DNA of 64,000 nucleotides. Origin: Dallia pectoralis (taxonomy: Eukaryota; Chordata; Actinopteri; Esociformes; Umbridae). Both the position numbers and the translations under genes were made by a program. Each line of letters starts with the position of its first letter. Position 1 is the first letter of the stretch. Below are positions 12,318 to 24,200 of this stretch, piece after piece. The notes below the pieces were generated by a model. That model was given only the letters and a program-made list of their open reading frames with translations. It was not told the origin of the DNA and did no database searches. The stretch covers positions 7,814,427 through 7,878,426 of the forward strand of contig CM055755.1 in assembly GCA_029465975.1 (NCBI GenBank), read 5' to 3'.

Positions 12318-13130
12318 ACAACTGTGAACGCCAACTGTGAACGCCAACTGTGAACGCCAACTGTGAACACCAACTGTGTATAGTACCAACTGTGAACACC
12401 AACTGTGTATAGAACCAACTGTGAACACCAACTGTGAACACCAACTGTGAACACCAACTGTGAACACCAACTGTGAACGCCAACTGTGAACACCAACTGT
12501 GAACACCAACTGTGAACGCCAACTGTGAACGCCAACTGTGAACACCAACTGTGAACACCAACTGTGTATAGTACCAACTGTGAACACCAACTGTGTATAG
12601 AACCAACTGTGAACACCAACTGTGAACACCAACTGTGAACACCAACTGTGAACGCCAACTGTGAACGCCAACTGTGAACACCAACTGTGAACACCAACTG
12701 TGAACACCAACTGTGAACACCAACTGTGAACACCAACTGTGTATAGTACCAACTGTGAACACCAACTGTGTATAGTACCAACTGTGAACACCAACTGTGT
12801 ATAGAACCAACTGTGAACACCAACTGTGAACACCAACTGTGAACACCAACTGTGAACACCAACTGTGTATAGTACCAACTGTGAACACCAACTGTGTATA
12901 GTACCAACTGTGAACACCAACTGTGTATAGAACCAACTGTGAACACCAACTGTGAACACCAACTGTGAACACCAACTGTGAACACCAACTGTGTATAGTA
13001 CCAACTGTGAACACCAACTGTGTATAGTACCAACTGTGAACACCAACTGTGTATAGTACCAACTGTGAACACCGACTGTGTATAGAACCAACTGTGAACA
13101 CCAACTGTGAACACCAACTGTGAACACCAA
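12318..13130. repeat. Mixed 13-bp/16-bp minisatellite with higher-order structure
   Basis: Two related units alternate: a 13-bp unit CCAACTGTGAACA (or GAACG) and a 16-bp unit CCAACTGTGTATAGTA (or TATAGAA). The GTATAGAACC variant sits at 12407, 12595, 12799, 12925 and 13080, showing that multi-unit blocks have been copied. Because 13 is not a multiple of three, every minus-strand frame cycles through the same 13-residue pattern and all three are open. This is arithmetic, not coding evidence. Confidence 0.96.
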
Positions 13131-14568
13131 TTCCACCGATACTGTTTTGCTCAATACATATGGTTAGGAGACATGAATACACAGCAATGTTTTAATCTTG
13201 GCTAATTCAAAAAAAAAATATGTTATGAATATAGGAAACTTCCCAAAAATGTTGGGTAAAATGTTGCCATTGTGTGTATGTGTGTAACAATATGCTCCTA
13301 CTACATGCCAATGTAACAAAAAATGTACACAAGGACTTTCCAAAAAAGCATTTAATTGTTCAGGACGACTGAATAAGCAGACCCTGAACGTGTAACGGCA
13401 CGCCCAGTCTTGGACAACAAGTCTGGACAAACCACCGCACAAATTGATGAAACAATAGAACCTCAGATAATAGTATATATTTGGAAGTATGGAATTTACA
13501 GTAAACATGGATTCATAGGTTCAGTACAATCTATCTGGATTCAGAGAGATGTGTAGAGGTTTTAGCGCAGTATACGACAGCTGTTACATACATATACATA
13601 CATAGTAGTGTGTGTTGTTGTGTGCTGTTATATTGAGCGTGGGCCTTATTAGCCTCTGTGGGACGGAGACTTCTGGTCATGCCTGACCTGTATAGAGCCT
13701 CCCTGCTCTACGCCTCCAGAAATACCACGGTTAAACCGCGGGCGACCGTGGTGGGCGAGGTCAGCGGTTATCTTGCCTGCACGCTCTCTCGCTCCGGAGT
13801 CATGCAGGACTTTGATGGAAAGCACCGGGGAAGCCAAAGACGCTTCCTTGTTGACCGCGCAAGGAGTCACCCAAACCAGACGATGATGGAGTAGGTGGGG
13901 GTGTGGCCGGGGTTGTAGGTGGGGGTGGTCTATGTGACTGATGTGTAGAGACAGGTCACGAGGCTCTGGGAGATCTTTTTTAATTCAGCCGCCTCACATG
14001 GTACATGTGCTAACACTAACACATACAGGAACAAGTGTTGTGTTAAAGTTACTTACGGACAGGACGCGTTTGAGTCTGAGCTGGTTTTGTGGCTTATTTT
14101 CTATTTTGGCAGAGCAGAAAAACTTGTGTCCATCAGAAGGCAACCTTGGAATAGCAACCTGTCCCGCGTTCCCCTGGCGTGGTTTATTGTTTTAACCTCG
14201 ATAAGTGATGTCAGCTTCTGACAGAGTGCTTTACAAAGAAACAAATGAGATGACGAGTATCCTCTTACAGAGGTCCATCCCACCCGAAACTGTCACCAGA
14301 GATAAAATGAAGGGCACAGAGAACAACAAGTTCTAACGGTTTAACTTTAGAAACTGCCATATAAAGCAAACACTCTATATATTGACATTTTCACATCAGC
14401 AGGAACTGCTGCCTGACAAATAGCCGACACAACACTGTGGTGTAACCGTGAAGCATGCTGTCCAGGAACACATGAGTGGACCTAACTGCTACAATACGTC
14501 ACCACCAGCAGAGACAAGGGGTTTGTTTCAAGCAGGCATAGAGAAGAAAGAACAGCAGAGGTGACTGG
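13131..14568. other. Single-copy spacer, CpG-bearing around 13640-13890
   Basis: No gene was recognised. The stretch 13640-13890 is GC-richer and includes a short inverted repeat (ACCACGGTT ... CGACCGTGGTGG). Overlapping ORFs on both strands there are about 75 codons and show no known domain. Confidence 0.35.
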
Positions 14569-16041
14569 TGTGTACTAGTCTGCACTACGCTGCTTCAGAG
14601 ACAGCGTGTACTAGTGTGCTCTACGCTGCTTCAGAGACAGCGTGTACTAGTGTGCTCTACGCTGCTTCAGAGACAGCGTGTACTAGTGTGCTCTACGCTG
14701 CTTCAGAGACAGCGTGTACTAGTGTGCTCTACGCTGCTTCAGAGACAGCGTGTACTAGTGTGCTCTACGCTGTTTCAGAGACAGCGTGTACTAGTGTGCT
14801 CTACGCTGCTTCAGAGACAGCGTGTACTAGTGTGATCTACACTGTTTCAGAGACAGCGTGTACTAGTGTGCTCTACGCTGCTTCAGAGACAGCGTGTACT
14901 AGTGTGCTCTACGCTGCTTCAGAGACAGCGTGTACTAGTGTGCTCTACGCTGCTTCAGAGACAGCGTGTACTAGTGTGCTCTACGCTGCGTCAGAGACAG
15001 CGTGTACTAGTGTGATCTACACTGTTTCAGAGACAGCGTGTACTAGTGTGCTCTACGCTGCGTCAGAGACAGCGTGTACTAGTGTGATCTACACTGTTTC
15101 AGAGACAGCGTGTACTAGTGTGCTCTACGCTGCTTCAGAGACAGCGTGTACTAGTGTGCTCTACGCTGCTTCAGAGACAGCGTGTACTAGTGTGCTCTAC
15201 GCTGCTTCAGAGACAGCGTGTACTAGTGTGCTCTACGCTGCTTCAGAGACAGCGTGTACTAGTGTGATCTACACTGTTTCAGAGACAGCGTGTACTAGTG
15301 TGCTCTACGCTGCTTCAGAGACAGCGTGTACTAGTGTGCTCTACGCTGCTTCAGAGACAGCGTGTACTAGTGTGCTCTACGCTGCTTCAGAGACAGCGTG
15401 TACTAGTGTGCTCTACGCTGCTTCAGAGACAGCGTGTACTAGTGTGCTCTACGCTGCTTCAGAGACAGCGTGTACTAGTGTGCTCTACGCTGCTTCAGAG
15501 ACAGCGTGTACTAGTGTGCTCTACGCTGCTTCAGAGACAGCGTGTACTAGTGTGCTCTACGCTGCTTCAGAGACAGCGTGTACTAGTGTGATCTACACTG
15601 TTTCAGAGACAGCGTGTACTAGTGTGCTCTACGCTGCTTCAGAGACAGCGTGTACTAGTGTGATCTACACTGTTTCAGAGACAGCGTGTACTAGTGTGCT
15701 CTACGCTGCTTCAGAGACAGCGTGTACTAGTGTGCTCTACGCTGCTTCAGAGACAGCGTGTACTAGTGTGCTCTACGCTGCTTCAGAGACAGCGTGTACT
15801 AGTGTGCTCTACGCTGCTTCAGAGACAGCGTGTACTAGTGTGCTCTACGCTGCTTCAGAGACAGCGTGTACTAGTGTGATCTACACTGTTTCAGAGACAG
15901 CGTGTACTAGTGTGCTCTACGCTGCTTCAGAGACAGCGTGTACTAGTGTGCTCTACGCTGCTTCAGAGACAGCGTGTACTAGTGTGCTCTACGCTGCTTA
16001 AGAGACAGCGTGTACTAGTGTGCTCTACGCTGTTTCAGAGA
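14569..16041. repeat. 36-bp minisatellite, about 41 copies
   Basis: The unit starts GTGTACTAGTGTGCTCTACG and continues CTGCTTCAGAGACAGC. A second unit type has GTGATCTACACTGTTTCAG. Counting from the left, the second type occupies units 8, 13, 15, 20, 29, 31 and 37. Units 12 and 14 carry CTGCGTCAG. The first and last units are degenerate, as expected at array edges. The 477-codon plus-strand ORF is a 12-residue repeat ending at a TAA created by one CTTCAG-to-CTTAAG change in unit 40. I do not consider it a gene. Confidence 0.97.
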
Positions 16042-17850
16042 TGGCTTTGGACTGCCTACATAGCTGGGTTGGGAAGCTCTCCTTCGTGCTATATTATGAC
16101 CCCCCGTCCCCCATTGTGTTCGGCCAGCCTTGGTTGGGTCTAAGGTGGGCAGGGTTTTGTCCCAGCACACCACGGAAATCTGTTTCAGCTTATAAATGTG
16201 AGTAACACGCTGGTTAGTTCATTCTTAAGACCAGGGACTCGATGTATGCTTATTCTGTACTGGTTAGAAGAGAAAAACGACGAGGAAATCAACAGAGCCT
16301 GAAAGAGGGGTAAAGAATGACTTAAATAGTTTCACTTAATTTACCCATGATTCACTGTGCCTTATTAACAGCCATTACATATTTCAGTTCGGAGCAAGCA
16401 GAGCTGCCGATTTAACCACAATGGTCTCGCAACGAAAGGCCCAAATGTGCGAACAAAACACTTCTGTCACTTTTGCTTTTATTGGATTATTCTGAATAAT
16501 AGGTTTTCTTCTGTGCCTGAGTAAACGTTCGGATCCCTCGTCACAGCTTCCCAGAGGGCCCCTGTCCCGCCGTAAAGTCCCAGCTCCCCGGAGGACACCG
16601 TGACACATATAAGAGCGAATGTTACTGCTCAGCTGCATTTTAACATTTTCTCCTGGCGAACAGAGGACGATCACTCATACATGGGGGATGTGACTTTTGT
16701 TGCCGAATATCTTTGTTGCAGCATGTGTCCGTTTTATCGGTCGGCGACTTTGGCAGGCTCAAAAGAAGCGAGCTCCAACGCCAACAAAGAAACAGCACGA
16801 AGAGTGATGGGATATTGAACGTTATGGACAACAGTCTCGCACTGACTCCTCCGACTACTTTAGATGTACGCTGTGATCCGACAGCGTAAAACCAATAACA
16901 CGGGCCACTGTAGTCCTCGTAGCATACTGCGTGTGTGTGTGTGTGTCTTCAATATTTGCTTCAATGAGTGAGAGGGATATACACAGACACACACACAACC
17001 ACCGCATCATCACTCAGAATGGAGTCAATATGAAAATCAGCAGAGTGTTGAGGAAAAGATGGCCGCAGCCCTCGGAACAGCTTCTTATTCCGTCCAAGTG
17101 GTAAAAAGTTGCAGCTTCTGCACTTTCTGGGTAATATCTAGATTCTTGTTTTGTTTTTTTCCATTACATCAGCACATTCAAATGACTCCCCGCACTTCTG
17201 ACACCGGGCCTTCACAGATATAGCCGCTGTGATAATATGGCGAATAAACATGAATACGTAATAGGCTTTCATTTCCACTAGACTAAAACAATCGAGTGAG
17301 ATTCAAGAATTATCCGCCCTCAACGGAAGTGCTAAAAGAAAACGAGTCCAATCCGGACAGTCATTGTGGAAGTGTCAGTTCCGATCTGAATATTATGTGA
17401 CCATTCCTGATCAAATGGAAATGAGGGATGGAGGAATAGAACGGACACAATAGGACCAACTCCGTGCCACTACTTGTCATCGCCATGGTTGCATTATGGT
17501 AATCTGTAGAACCGTTTGCGGGCGAGATACTCCGTCATTGTGGGGAATAACTTGTATTTACCAAGACAACAAGTGGAACCTAGAATGAGAATTGGAATTA
17601 GGAACAAAGTAAAAAAAAAAAGAGTCACGTTATGTTGCATTTTGAGGTTTGAAACCTAGTTTTGCAATTGGGCATTTTGTGATCAGGATTGCAATACGTA
17701 TTGCATTTGAGGACAGACCCTCTCTAACAAATTCCAATATTTTCAAACGTCTTTCAGTAATAACATAATCATTGTGATTGATGATGGCCGCTGGGGTTAT
17801 CTAATAAAGATCAAATACTTGCTTCTCTTAAGGCTCCTAATAAAGAAATG
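16042..17850. other. Single-copy DNA, possibly regulatory
   Basis: No gene or mobile element was recognised. A TG tract lies at 16930-16947. The interval 16380-17560 has mixed composition with scattered CpGs and no repeats, compatible with conserved non-coding DNA but unproven. Confidence 0.35.
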
Positions 17851-18491
17851 TTCATAGTTGACCTAAGGCCATACTCTTAATGTTAAGGCCATAGTCTTAA
17901 TGTTAAGGCCATACTCTTAATGTTAAGGCCATAGTCTTAATGTTAAGGCCATACTCTTAATGTTAAGGCCATACTCTTAATGTTAAGGCCATACTCTTAA
18001 TGTTCATAGTTGACCTAAGGCCATACTCTTATCGTTAATGCCATAGTCTTAATGTTAAGGCCATAGTCTTAATGTTAAGGCCATACTCTTAATGTTAAGG
18101 CCATACTCTTAATGTTAAGGCCATACTCTTAATGTTAAGGCCATACTCTTAATGTTAAGGCCATACTCTTAATGTTAAGGCCATACTCTTAATGTTAAGG
18201 CCATACTCTTAATGTTAAGGCCATACTCTTAATGTTAAGGCCATACTCTTAATGTTAAGGCCATAGTCTTAATGTTAAGGCCATAGTCTTAATTTTAAGG
18301 CCATAGTCTTAATTTTAAGGCCATACTCTTAATATTAAGGCCATACTCTTAATGTTAAGGCCATACTCTTAATGTTAAGGCCATAGTCTTAATTTTAAGG
18401 CCATACTCTTAATATTATGGCCATACTCTTAATATTAAGGCCATACTCTTAATGTTAAGGCAATACTCTTAATGTTAAGGCCATAATCTTA
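17851..18491. repeat. 20-bp minisatellite, about 31 copies
   Basis: The unit is CCATACTCTTAATGTTAAGG, with the variants CCATAGTC, AATTTTAAGG and AATATTAAGG. The leading flank TTCATAGTTGACCTAAGG occurs at 17851 and again at 18003, so a block containing the array edge plus several units was duplicated as a whole. The variant AATTTTAAGG clusters at 18290-18400. Confidence 0.97.
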
Positions 18492-18820
18492 GGCACAAAG
18501 AGAGAACAAACAGTGGGATGTAATATAAAGAGGAAATAAGACAAACCCCATGAGATGCTGTCAACGTCGCAGAGTTGAGATCCGGAAGTGAAGTCGAGAT
18601 TTGAAGTCGGAGATGTGGTCTGCTGATACATTCCGGAAAAACATGCACTGGGAACTCGCAAATATTGACCGGGGACAGATGCTTATTTCAGGGCCTTATA
18701 GTGTCATGAAATAGGTGGGGAAATTACTTTTGAAATCACATAACAACCCGGTGTAGCTATTAAACAAACATTGTGTCGGCATAACAGATTGTCGCCTCTG
18801 ATGTAAAGGGCTCACGAGAT
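18492..18820. other. Single-copy spacer
   Basis: Unique sequence. Nothing recognised. Confidence 0.4.
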
Positions 18821-18935
18821 ACTACAGTACTACATTACTACATTACTACATTACTACAGTACTACACTACAACACTACTACATTACTACAGTACTACATT
18901 ACTACAGTACTACAGTACTACAGTACTACACTACT
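18821..18935. repeat. 8-bp repeat array
   Basis: About fourteen copies of an octamer, CTACAGTA or CTACATTA, with occasional CTACACTA and CAACACTA. Confidence 0.95.
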
Positions 18936-19034
18936 GGCTAAGGTAAACAATCCAACCTAATACAGTAACCAAAGAGTTGACTACAGAATGATCATTTCAA
19001 TAATAAGATGTCCTTGACATTATGGATTAATGTT

Positions 19035-19155
19035 AATTACGTGAAATTTAGCAGACGACCTAATGCTCAGCGCAGTAGTAAGTACAAGCGTTTTAACACT
19101 GGCCCCAGCAGGAATCAAACCAGTATGATCTTACCAAGTAAGCTACAGTGAATAA
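19035..19155 (-). mobile_element. SINE-like repeat remnant (copy 2)
   Basis: On the plus strand AATTTAGCAGACGACCTAAT is the complement-side tail of the same family as 7020-7192. It is followed by ACTGGCCCCAGCAGGAATCA and AACCAGTATGATC, then TACCAAGTAAGCTACA, which resemble an antisense tRNA-like head. The element therefore points to the minus strand. Heavily mutated. Confidence 0.65.
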
Positions 19156-19595
19156 CATCTGTGGTGTTTTGTTTCTGTTCAGGGTAAACTTTGAACTACG
19201 CAGTGCAAATTATTTATTGACATAATGATCTGTATTGAATAGCACTGATTCCTTCCATGGGAATCTGGATTGGTTAAATCGGGAACTCTTTGTTCAATAA
19301 TTTTGTGTTTGTCATAGTGATTCTGTATTGGTTTGAACAAAGTCACACATTCAAAAGGGCTTTAAACTGAGTGAAATGTCTTTGTTCGTTGTCTTTGTCC
19401 CGTCACACGCTGCGAAACAAGGTTCAATCATATTAATGCGTTTACCGAATCTGGCGGAACTGCTGCAATTTAAAAGCCGATTTAGCAGTCTTTTCCATAT
19501 CTTCTTTTTCTTTATTTATCAAGGAGTGAGGTTTGAATTGAGATGTTTTCATGAATTCAATCTATTTACACAGGTCATACATGACTTTTTGACAT
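19156..19595. other. Single-copy spacer
   Basis: AT-rich unique sequence. Nothing recognised. Confidence 0.4.
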
Positions 19596-19963
19596 ACCAT
19601 CGCAGCCAAAAGTTGGATACACTTACTCATTCCAGGGTAATCCTTTATGTACAATATTGCTACTACTTCTACTCCAATTTCTACTATTTATTTCTACTCT
19701 CTCCACATTGTAAAATAATATTGAACACATCATGATAGAATGCCGAAAGTTGCAAAACTGCCATCGAGGCAAAGTGTGGCTGTTTTGAAGAATCTCATAT
19801 ATATAAGTGTGTTTTAATTTGTTATACACTTAATTGGTTACAACATGTTTCTAATGTGTTATTTCATTGTGTTGATGACGTCACCATTGTTCTAATGTGG
19901 TTTAAAAAAAACATATCCCCTTGAACGGCTAGGCGTGTCCAAACATTTCACTGGTACTGTATA
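19596..19963 (+). mobile_element. Internally deleted Tc1 transposon (salmonid type)
   Basis: The left end (AGCCAAAAGTTGGATACACT, then TACTCATTCCAGGGT) and right end (CTAGGCGTGTCCAAACATTT, then CACTGGTACTGTA) are decayed inverted terminal repeats of the well-known salmonid-type Tc1 element. Between them a segment reading GAATGCCGAAAGTTGCAAAA then CATCGAGGCAAAGTGTGGCT matches the last codons of the transposase and its 3' flank. Almost the entire transposase gene is missing, leaving about 370 bp. The orientation is inferred from this 3' segment. Confidence 0.85.
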
Positions 19964-21880
19964 AAACACCCAACACTGGTACTGTATGAGATCCAACACG
20001 CACAGAGGCAGAAGCCGATCTCTGTTCAGGTAGCGTGAGGCTCGGGTAACCAGGGGGTCTGGCCCAAAAGCTGCCTTGGTAATAATGCAAACGTCTGTGG
20101 TGATTCGCATTGTCTAATGTTAAGCCATGACCTGGCACCCACTCAATCTCACGAGGGTAAACGCTATCCACAAGGTCACAGAGAAAGTCTCGCAAAGCCA
20201 CGCCGCCAAAATCATATCAGTGTCATGTTATCCTTGAAAGTGTGCAGAACGTTGTATTGCAGGTTAAATTAAATGAAGGCTCCCAGTAACACGGTATTAT
20301 ATGATTTCGCATTTCAGGAATGCTCCCCCACATCTCTGTTGGTAGTAAGTCAGATCAACAACTTTCCAGGCATTACTTATTTACAGGGGTTAACCACCTT
20401 TTTTTTAGTGTGGACATCCTTAGGCTTAACAGAGATAGATTCCTGGTTGCGGACAAGGCTATACACAAGTGTCTGACGTAATTAGCTAAAAAAGGTCGAA
20501 CCTACTTTTAATCACTCAAAGCTATTCAAAGTAACAGACAATAAACGTATTTTGTAAAACATTTGGCAGCATAAAGGATCAGCATTAAGTCATATGCTCT
20601 ATAACTCAGGTTTATTTTTGCCATTAAATGGCCCTTGTATGAACTGCACAAAAACACTGTCTGTTCGCAGGGCTGAACAGGCGTGCTTAACCAGTCACAC
20701 ACAGCAAAGTGGAAAGGAAAGATGGAAAGAGTCCAGCAGACAAGAACCAAGTCATGTTGCCCAGAGCGTAAAATCCTGTTTGGCACCGCAACACAGCCTG
20801 GTGGTACACCAAACAGAACAGTGATACGCCCTACAAAAGAGCACTACCTTTGTATCAACCTTTTGCTGTTATCCTGGTCGACAATACCATTAAAAATGAA
20901 CAAGATTACATAATTGAACCATTGAAACGTTTTATAGAATTGACTGATTTAATAAGTTGTTGAAATACCCACAACTATAGCAAGTCAGATAGAACCACTT
21001 AAAAACATTCCCATAAGAGCTCCGGTTTTACCTAGAACCCAAAGTAGTTATTTTATAAAGATTGTGTGCAAGTGTGTGACTGCACATAAACACATGTTTG
21101 GGTAGTTGTGTGTACATTAAGAGTGAGTTCTACACCCTTCTTCTACTGATCGTTCCATTTATTTTTAATTGTATGCGTTTATGGCATTGCAACAAACATC
21201 ACCGGAGAATTGTTGGTGGTAAATGCCCTTGCAGATTACTTCATTATAAAATAAATAAATATGATTGGACATTGTGTGCCCATTACCTCAGTAGCAAATA
21301 CATTTCCATATAGAGAACGAGGCACATTGATTGCTACACATTCAGACTGCATTGTCTGAACTAAAATACAACATTTATTTCCATGGCATGTAAATGAGAA
21401 CAATACTACTGAGGAAAGGCAAGCGTGTGTATATATTTCGCTTGGTAGTTAACTGCGGATGTACACTGTCATTTCCTGATTTCTGAAAATATATTTTCTG
21501 GTCCAACAACACTTTTTTTTTTACTAATTACTTATCATGGAAATTAGAGAAAACATATTTAACTCTGTGCTGGCAGGGTAGCTTGTTATATCTTTCACAA
21601 AGGTGGCTAGACTAAATCCCTGAGCAAGGAAATTAACCCTGAATGCTTCCATGTTGTTGCAACCAAAAAAAACTCTACATTTTCTTAGTCCTTTCTGGTA
21701 AAACAATGAAAACATGTATCAATACAGTATATTTATAACAGCACATACATGTTTTAGGTGAGAAAACAACAGCTCAAAGCTAAGTAAGTACTTCATTATT
21801 TATCTCAACATAATTCCTTTTGTTGCCTTGCATGTTTCATTCATAAATGTGGAAATAATATTACAGAGAAAAGAAATGAA
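19964..21880. other. Single-copy spacer
   Basis: No gene or repeat was recognised. The stretch 19990-20220 is GC-richer and may be regulatory. The remainder is AT-rich. Confidence 0.4.
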
Positions 21881-22176
21881 GTTGTCACGTCTTCGCACAG
21901 GCAGGATGGCCGTGAAATCGAACGCCTTCTCTCCCTCGTTTGGATCATTGACACTTGTTTTCTTGTTTATTGCCCTCAACTGTTTCCCTAATCACTGTCC
22001 TTATTTTAGTTCCTCGGTTCCCAGTGTGTCTTGTCAATCTTTGTTTGGCGCAAGCCTTTGTTGCGGTTTGTGTAGATTTTGTCGTGTTTCGTGTTCTTTT
22101 TGTTAGAGTCCACATTTTAGTTTAATAAATGTCCTTTGTTCGCCCTGCGTTTGTGTTCTATCACCCGTTCCGTGAG
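21881..22176 (+). mobile_element. Unclassified dispersed element, copy A
   Basis: A T-rich block opens GTTGTCACGTCTTCG and ends near CCGTTCCGTGAGAG, with AATAAATGTCC as a polyadenylation-like signal near its end. An internal stretch CCCTAATCACTGTCCTTATT then TTAGTTCCTCGGTTCC is shared, with small gaps, by the reverse complement of 50397-50600. That makes this a dispersed repeat. Ends of the TGTCACG...CGTGACA type are common to several fish repeat families. I cannot say whether it is an LTR remnant or a MITE. Confidence 0.55.
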
Positions 22177-22569
22177 AGAGGCTGCACATCATTCATTACA
22201 TATGCTTGACAGAGAGGTTCAAATACTGTACAAATGCTCGTCGTTAATGTTTGCTCAGTCTTATTCAGTCGCAGATCTATGACTATCTTCAACAAAACGT
22301 CCACCCCGTTAAGTTCTGCGGTAGGGTGAGAATGAGAAGCTTGCAGGCTCTTTGCAATGATTTTCACAGCGAAAGTAGGCGTGTCCCGATGGCCGTAAAT
22401 AGGGGCAGCGTAGCAGGTTTCTGAGATACACTAAAGAATGGACTTTAATTTGCTATCCATCTGAGACACCGATCGCACTCGACGAAGGCTTCCGGACTTG
22501 ATAAGCAATCTGATTTATCGAATATATACAACGCTGTGCATTTTTAATTGTAATTATGCACACGACACG
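22177..22569. other. Single-copy spacer
   Basis: Unique sequence. Nothing recognised. Confidence 0.4.
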
Positions 22570-22645
22570 AGTGAGCATGAAGTTACTCACTATCAGTTGA
22601 ATGGATAAAGGTGTCTGCCAAATTACCTAAATGTACATTTAAAAA
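22570..22645 (+). mobile_element. SINE-like tail remnant (copy 3)
   Basis: AGTTACTCACTATCAGTTGA then ATGGATAAAGGTGTCTGCCA and AATTACCTAAATGTACAT matches the tail of the family seen at 7020-7192. Only the 3' part can be traced. Confidence 0.6.
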
Positions 22646-24020
22646 GCCTTTAGACAACGTAAATGCTATTGAGCGTAATTACGCCGAGCATTTCTACATT
22701 CTTAGACATTAAATCAGACCCAGAATGCATCCGGCGTCCTTAAAAACAGGGGATACTCTGGACATTTGACATCAGTACATTCACAAACGATCACGGATAG
22801 TTCATAAAGGTGAAACACTACGGTAAATGTCAACGCAGACGAGCTGAACGACAAACACTTGCACCTTCACCAAGATAACAGTGTGTCTTTGCATTACGGG
22901 TTTTGCATAGTTTCAAAACCCCGCCCACCTGAGAGAACAACTGAATTCTGATCTGACGGAGAAACTGACTCAATGTGCAGGAAACCATGTGTGGCGCTTT
23001 TTGGTTGGCCAATCGCTTCAAACGGTGTGCAATCATCGTGTGGGACTCATTCTGCATAAACTCCTCTTCAATTTGTATCACTAATGTACACACGTTTGTC
23101 CGTAAGCCATTCAAGGGGTCAAGACAGAGTTTCTGTAAGATACCTAACAACTGAAGAAAGGCGGCGCGGATTCTGAAAGGACACAGCGATCAGGCTGCAC
23201 TGGCGCTGTGAAGAATACCGTTGTCAAACTGAAGTGTCCTCATTATCTCGATATTAACTCGAGCCATTAGCACTCAGTGTTCTGACGTAGACGGTTCAAA
23301 ACCGGAGCACGACTCCATATCCCAGAATCAACATTCAGTGCCGCGGCATTCGGCCTGTGTCAACAGACTCTGTCGTGGCGTTTTAAAATCGGAGTGCGTT
23401 CCCGCACCATGTGTTCCCATTCCGTTATTAGCAACAACCACTGGGCTTGATTATGCCCAATCATGGAGGCAATGAAATTAATTGTTGAACTTTCTAATTC
23501 GGTGGCTCATCTCTTTAATAACAACCGCCATCTATTCCAGCAAGCGTCTCGTTTATATTACAATACACAGCTAGAGTAGCTCTAGTGTATACGAACACAC
23601 TTGCATTTCCCATTAACAATTCAGGTTTTCGATATGAACAGAAGTCAAATAAGGTACTGATGCGATTTTTTAAAAATATTAAACGTCAGATTAATTTCTG
23701 AGCCAATAGGGTTGCTGCATCAGTAATGTTATGCAGCTCAATGGTTTCTGGCGACAGCAGTCTACAATACATTGTGTCTCACATCTGTTTATGGAAAAGT
23801 CATCAGGCATGTGACCAATTCACCGTGTGGTTGTGGCAGATGAGCGTGTTAATATTACAAGGCGATGGATGAGTTTCTCCAGACACACCCCTGTGCCTCC
23901 TCATGTGAGATTAGTGGGTCAATTTGAGTCTATTTGTTTTGTGAACACTTTTGCAGCTCAGTACATCTGAAAGAGGCAGCGCGTTTGGCTCCTAAAAGTA
24001 TATGCCTAATATGAACGTGT
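22646..24020. other. Single-copy DNA
   Basis: No gene was recognised. The 22830-23420 interval has mixed composition and CpGs and could be conserved non-coding DNA. A 106-codon minus-strand ORF there has no identifiable domain. Confidence 0.35.
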
Positions 24021-24200
24021 CTAATACGCTGTTGGTCCTCTGCGTGCCGCCAAAACAGCACCGACCTGCGGGGATATTTAGTGGCCATCACTTCCTGGAT
24101 TAAACAGCCACACATACACGGCCGTCCACAGGATGCATAAGAAAACAGGTCTTATCGGACCAGGCAACAACACGGTGTGTTGTGACACATTCCTCCACTA
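24021..24200 (-). pseudogene. Tc1-like transposase remnant with internal deletion (catalytic D region joined to C-terminus)
   Basis: On the minus strand, from 24168, the reading VAWSDKTCFLMHPVDGRV matches the region of Tc1-like transposases around the first catalytic aspartate (known form VAWSDESRFLLHHVDGRVRV). After a stop and a frame change, VGAVLAARRGPTAY followed by a stop at 24021-24023 matches the extreme C-terminus (known form VRAVLAAKGGPTQY). The roughly 200 residues that normally separate them are gone, including the second aspartate and the third acidic catalytic residue. It is the same transposase family as at 8403-8835. A decayed 3' end may extend to about 23980. Confidence 0.85.

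Noticed and set aside
12239..13182. Three overlapping minus-strand ORFs of about 290 codons
   Set aside because: A 13-bp period makes all three frames carry the same pattern.
14568..16001. 477-codon ORF across the 36-bp array
   Set aside because: It is a pure 12-residue tandem repeat with flanks that are not protein-like. The ORF ends by a single repeat mutation.
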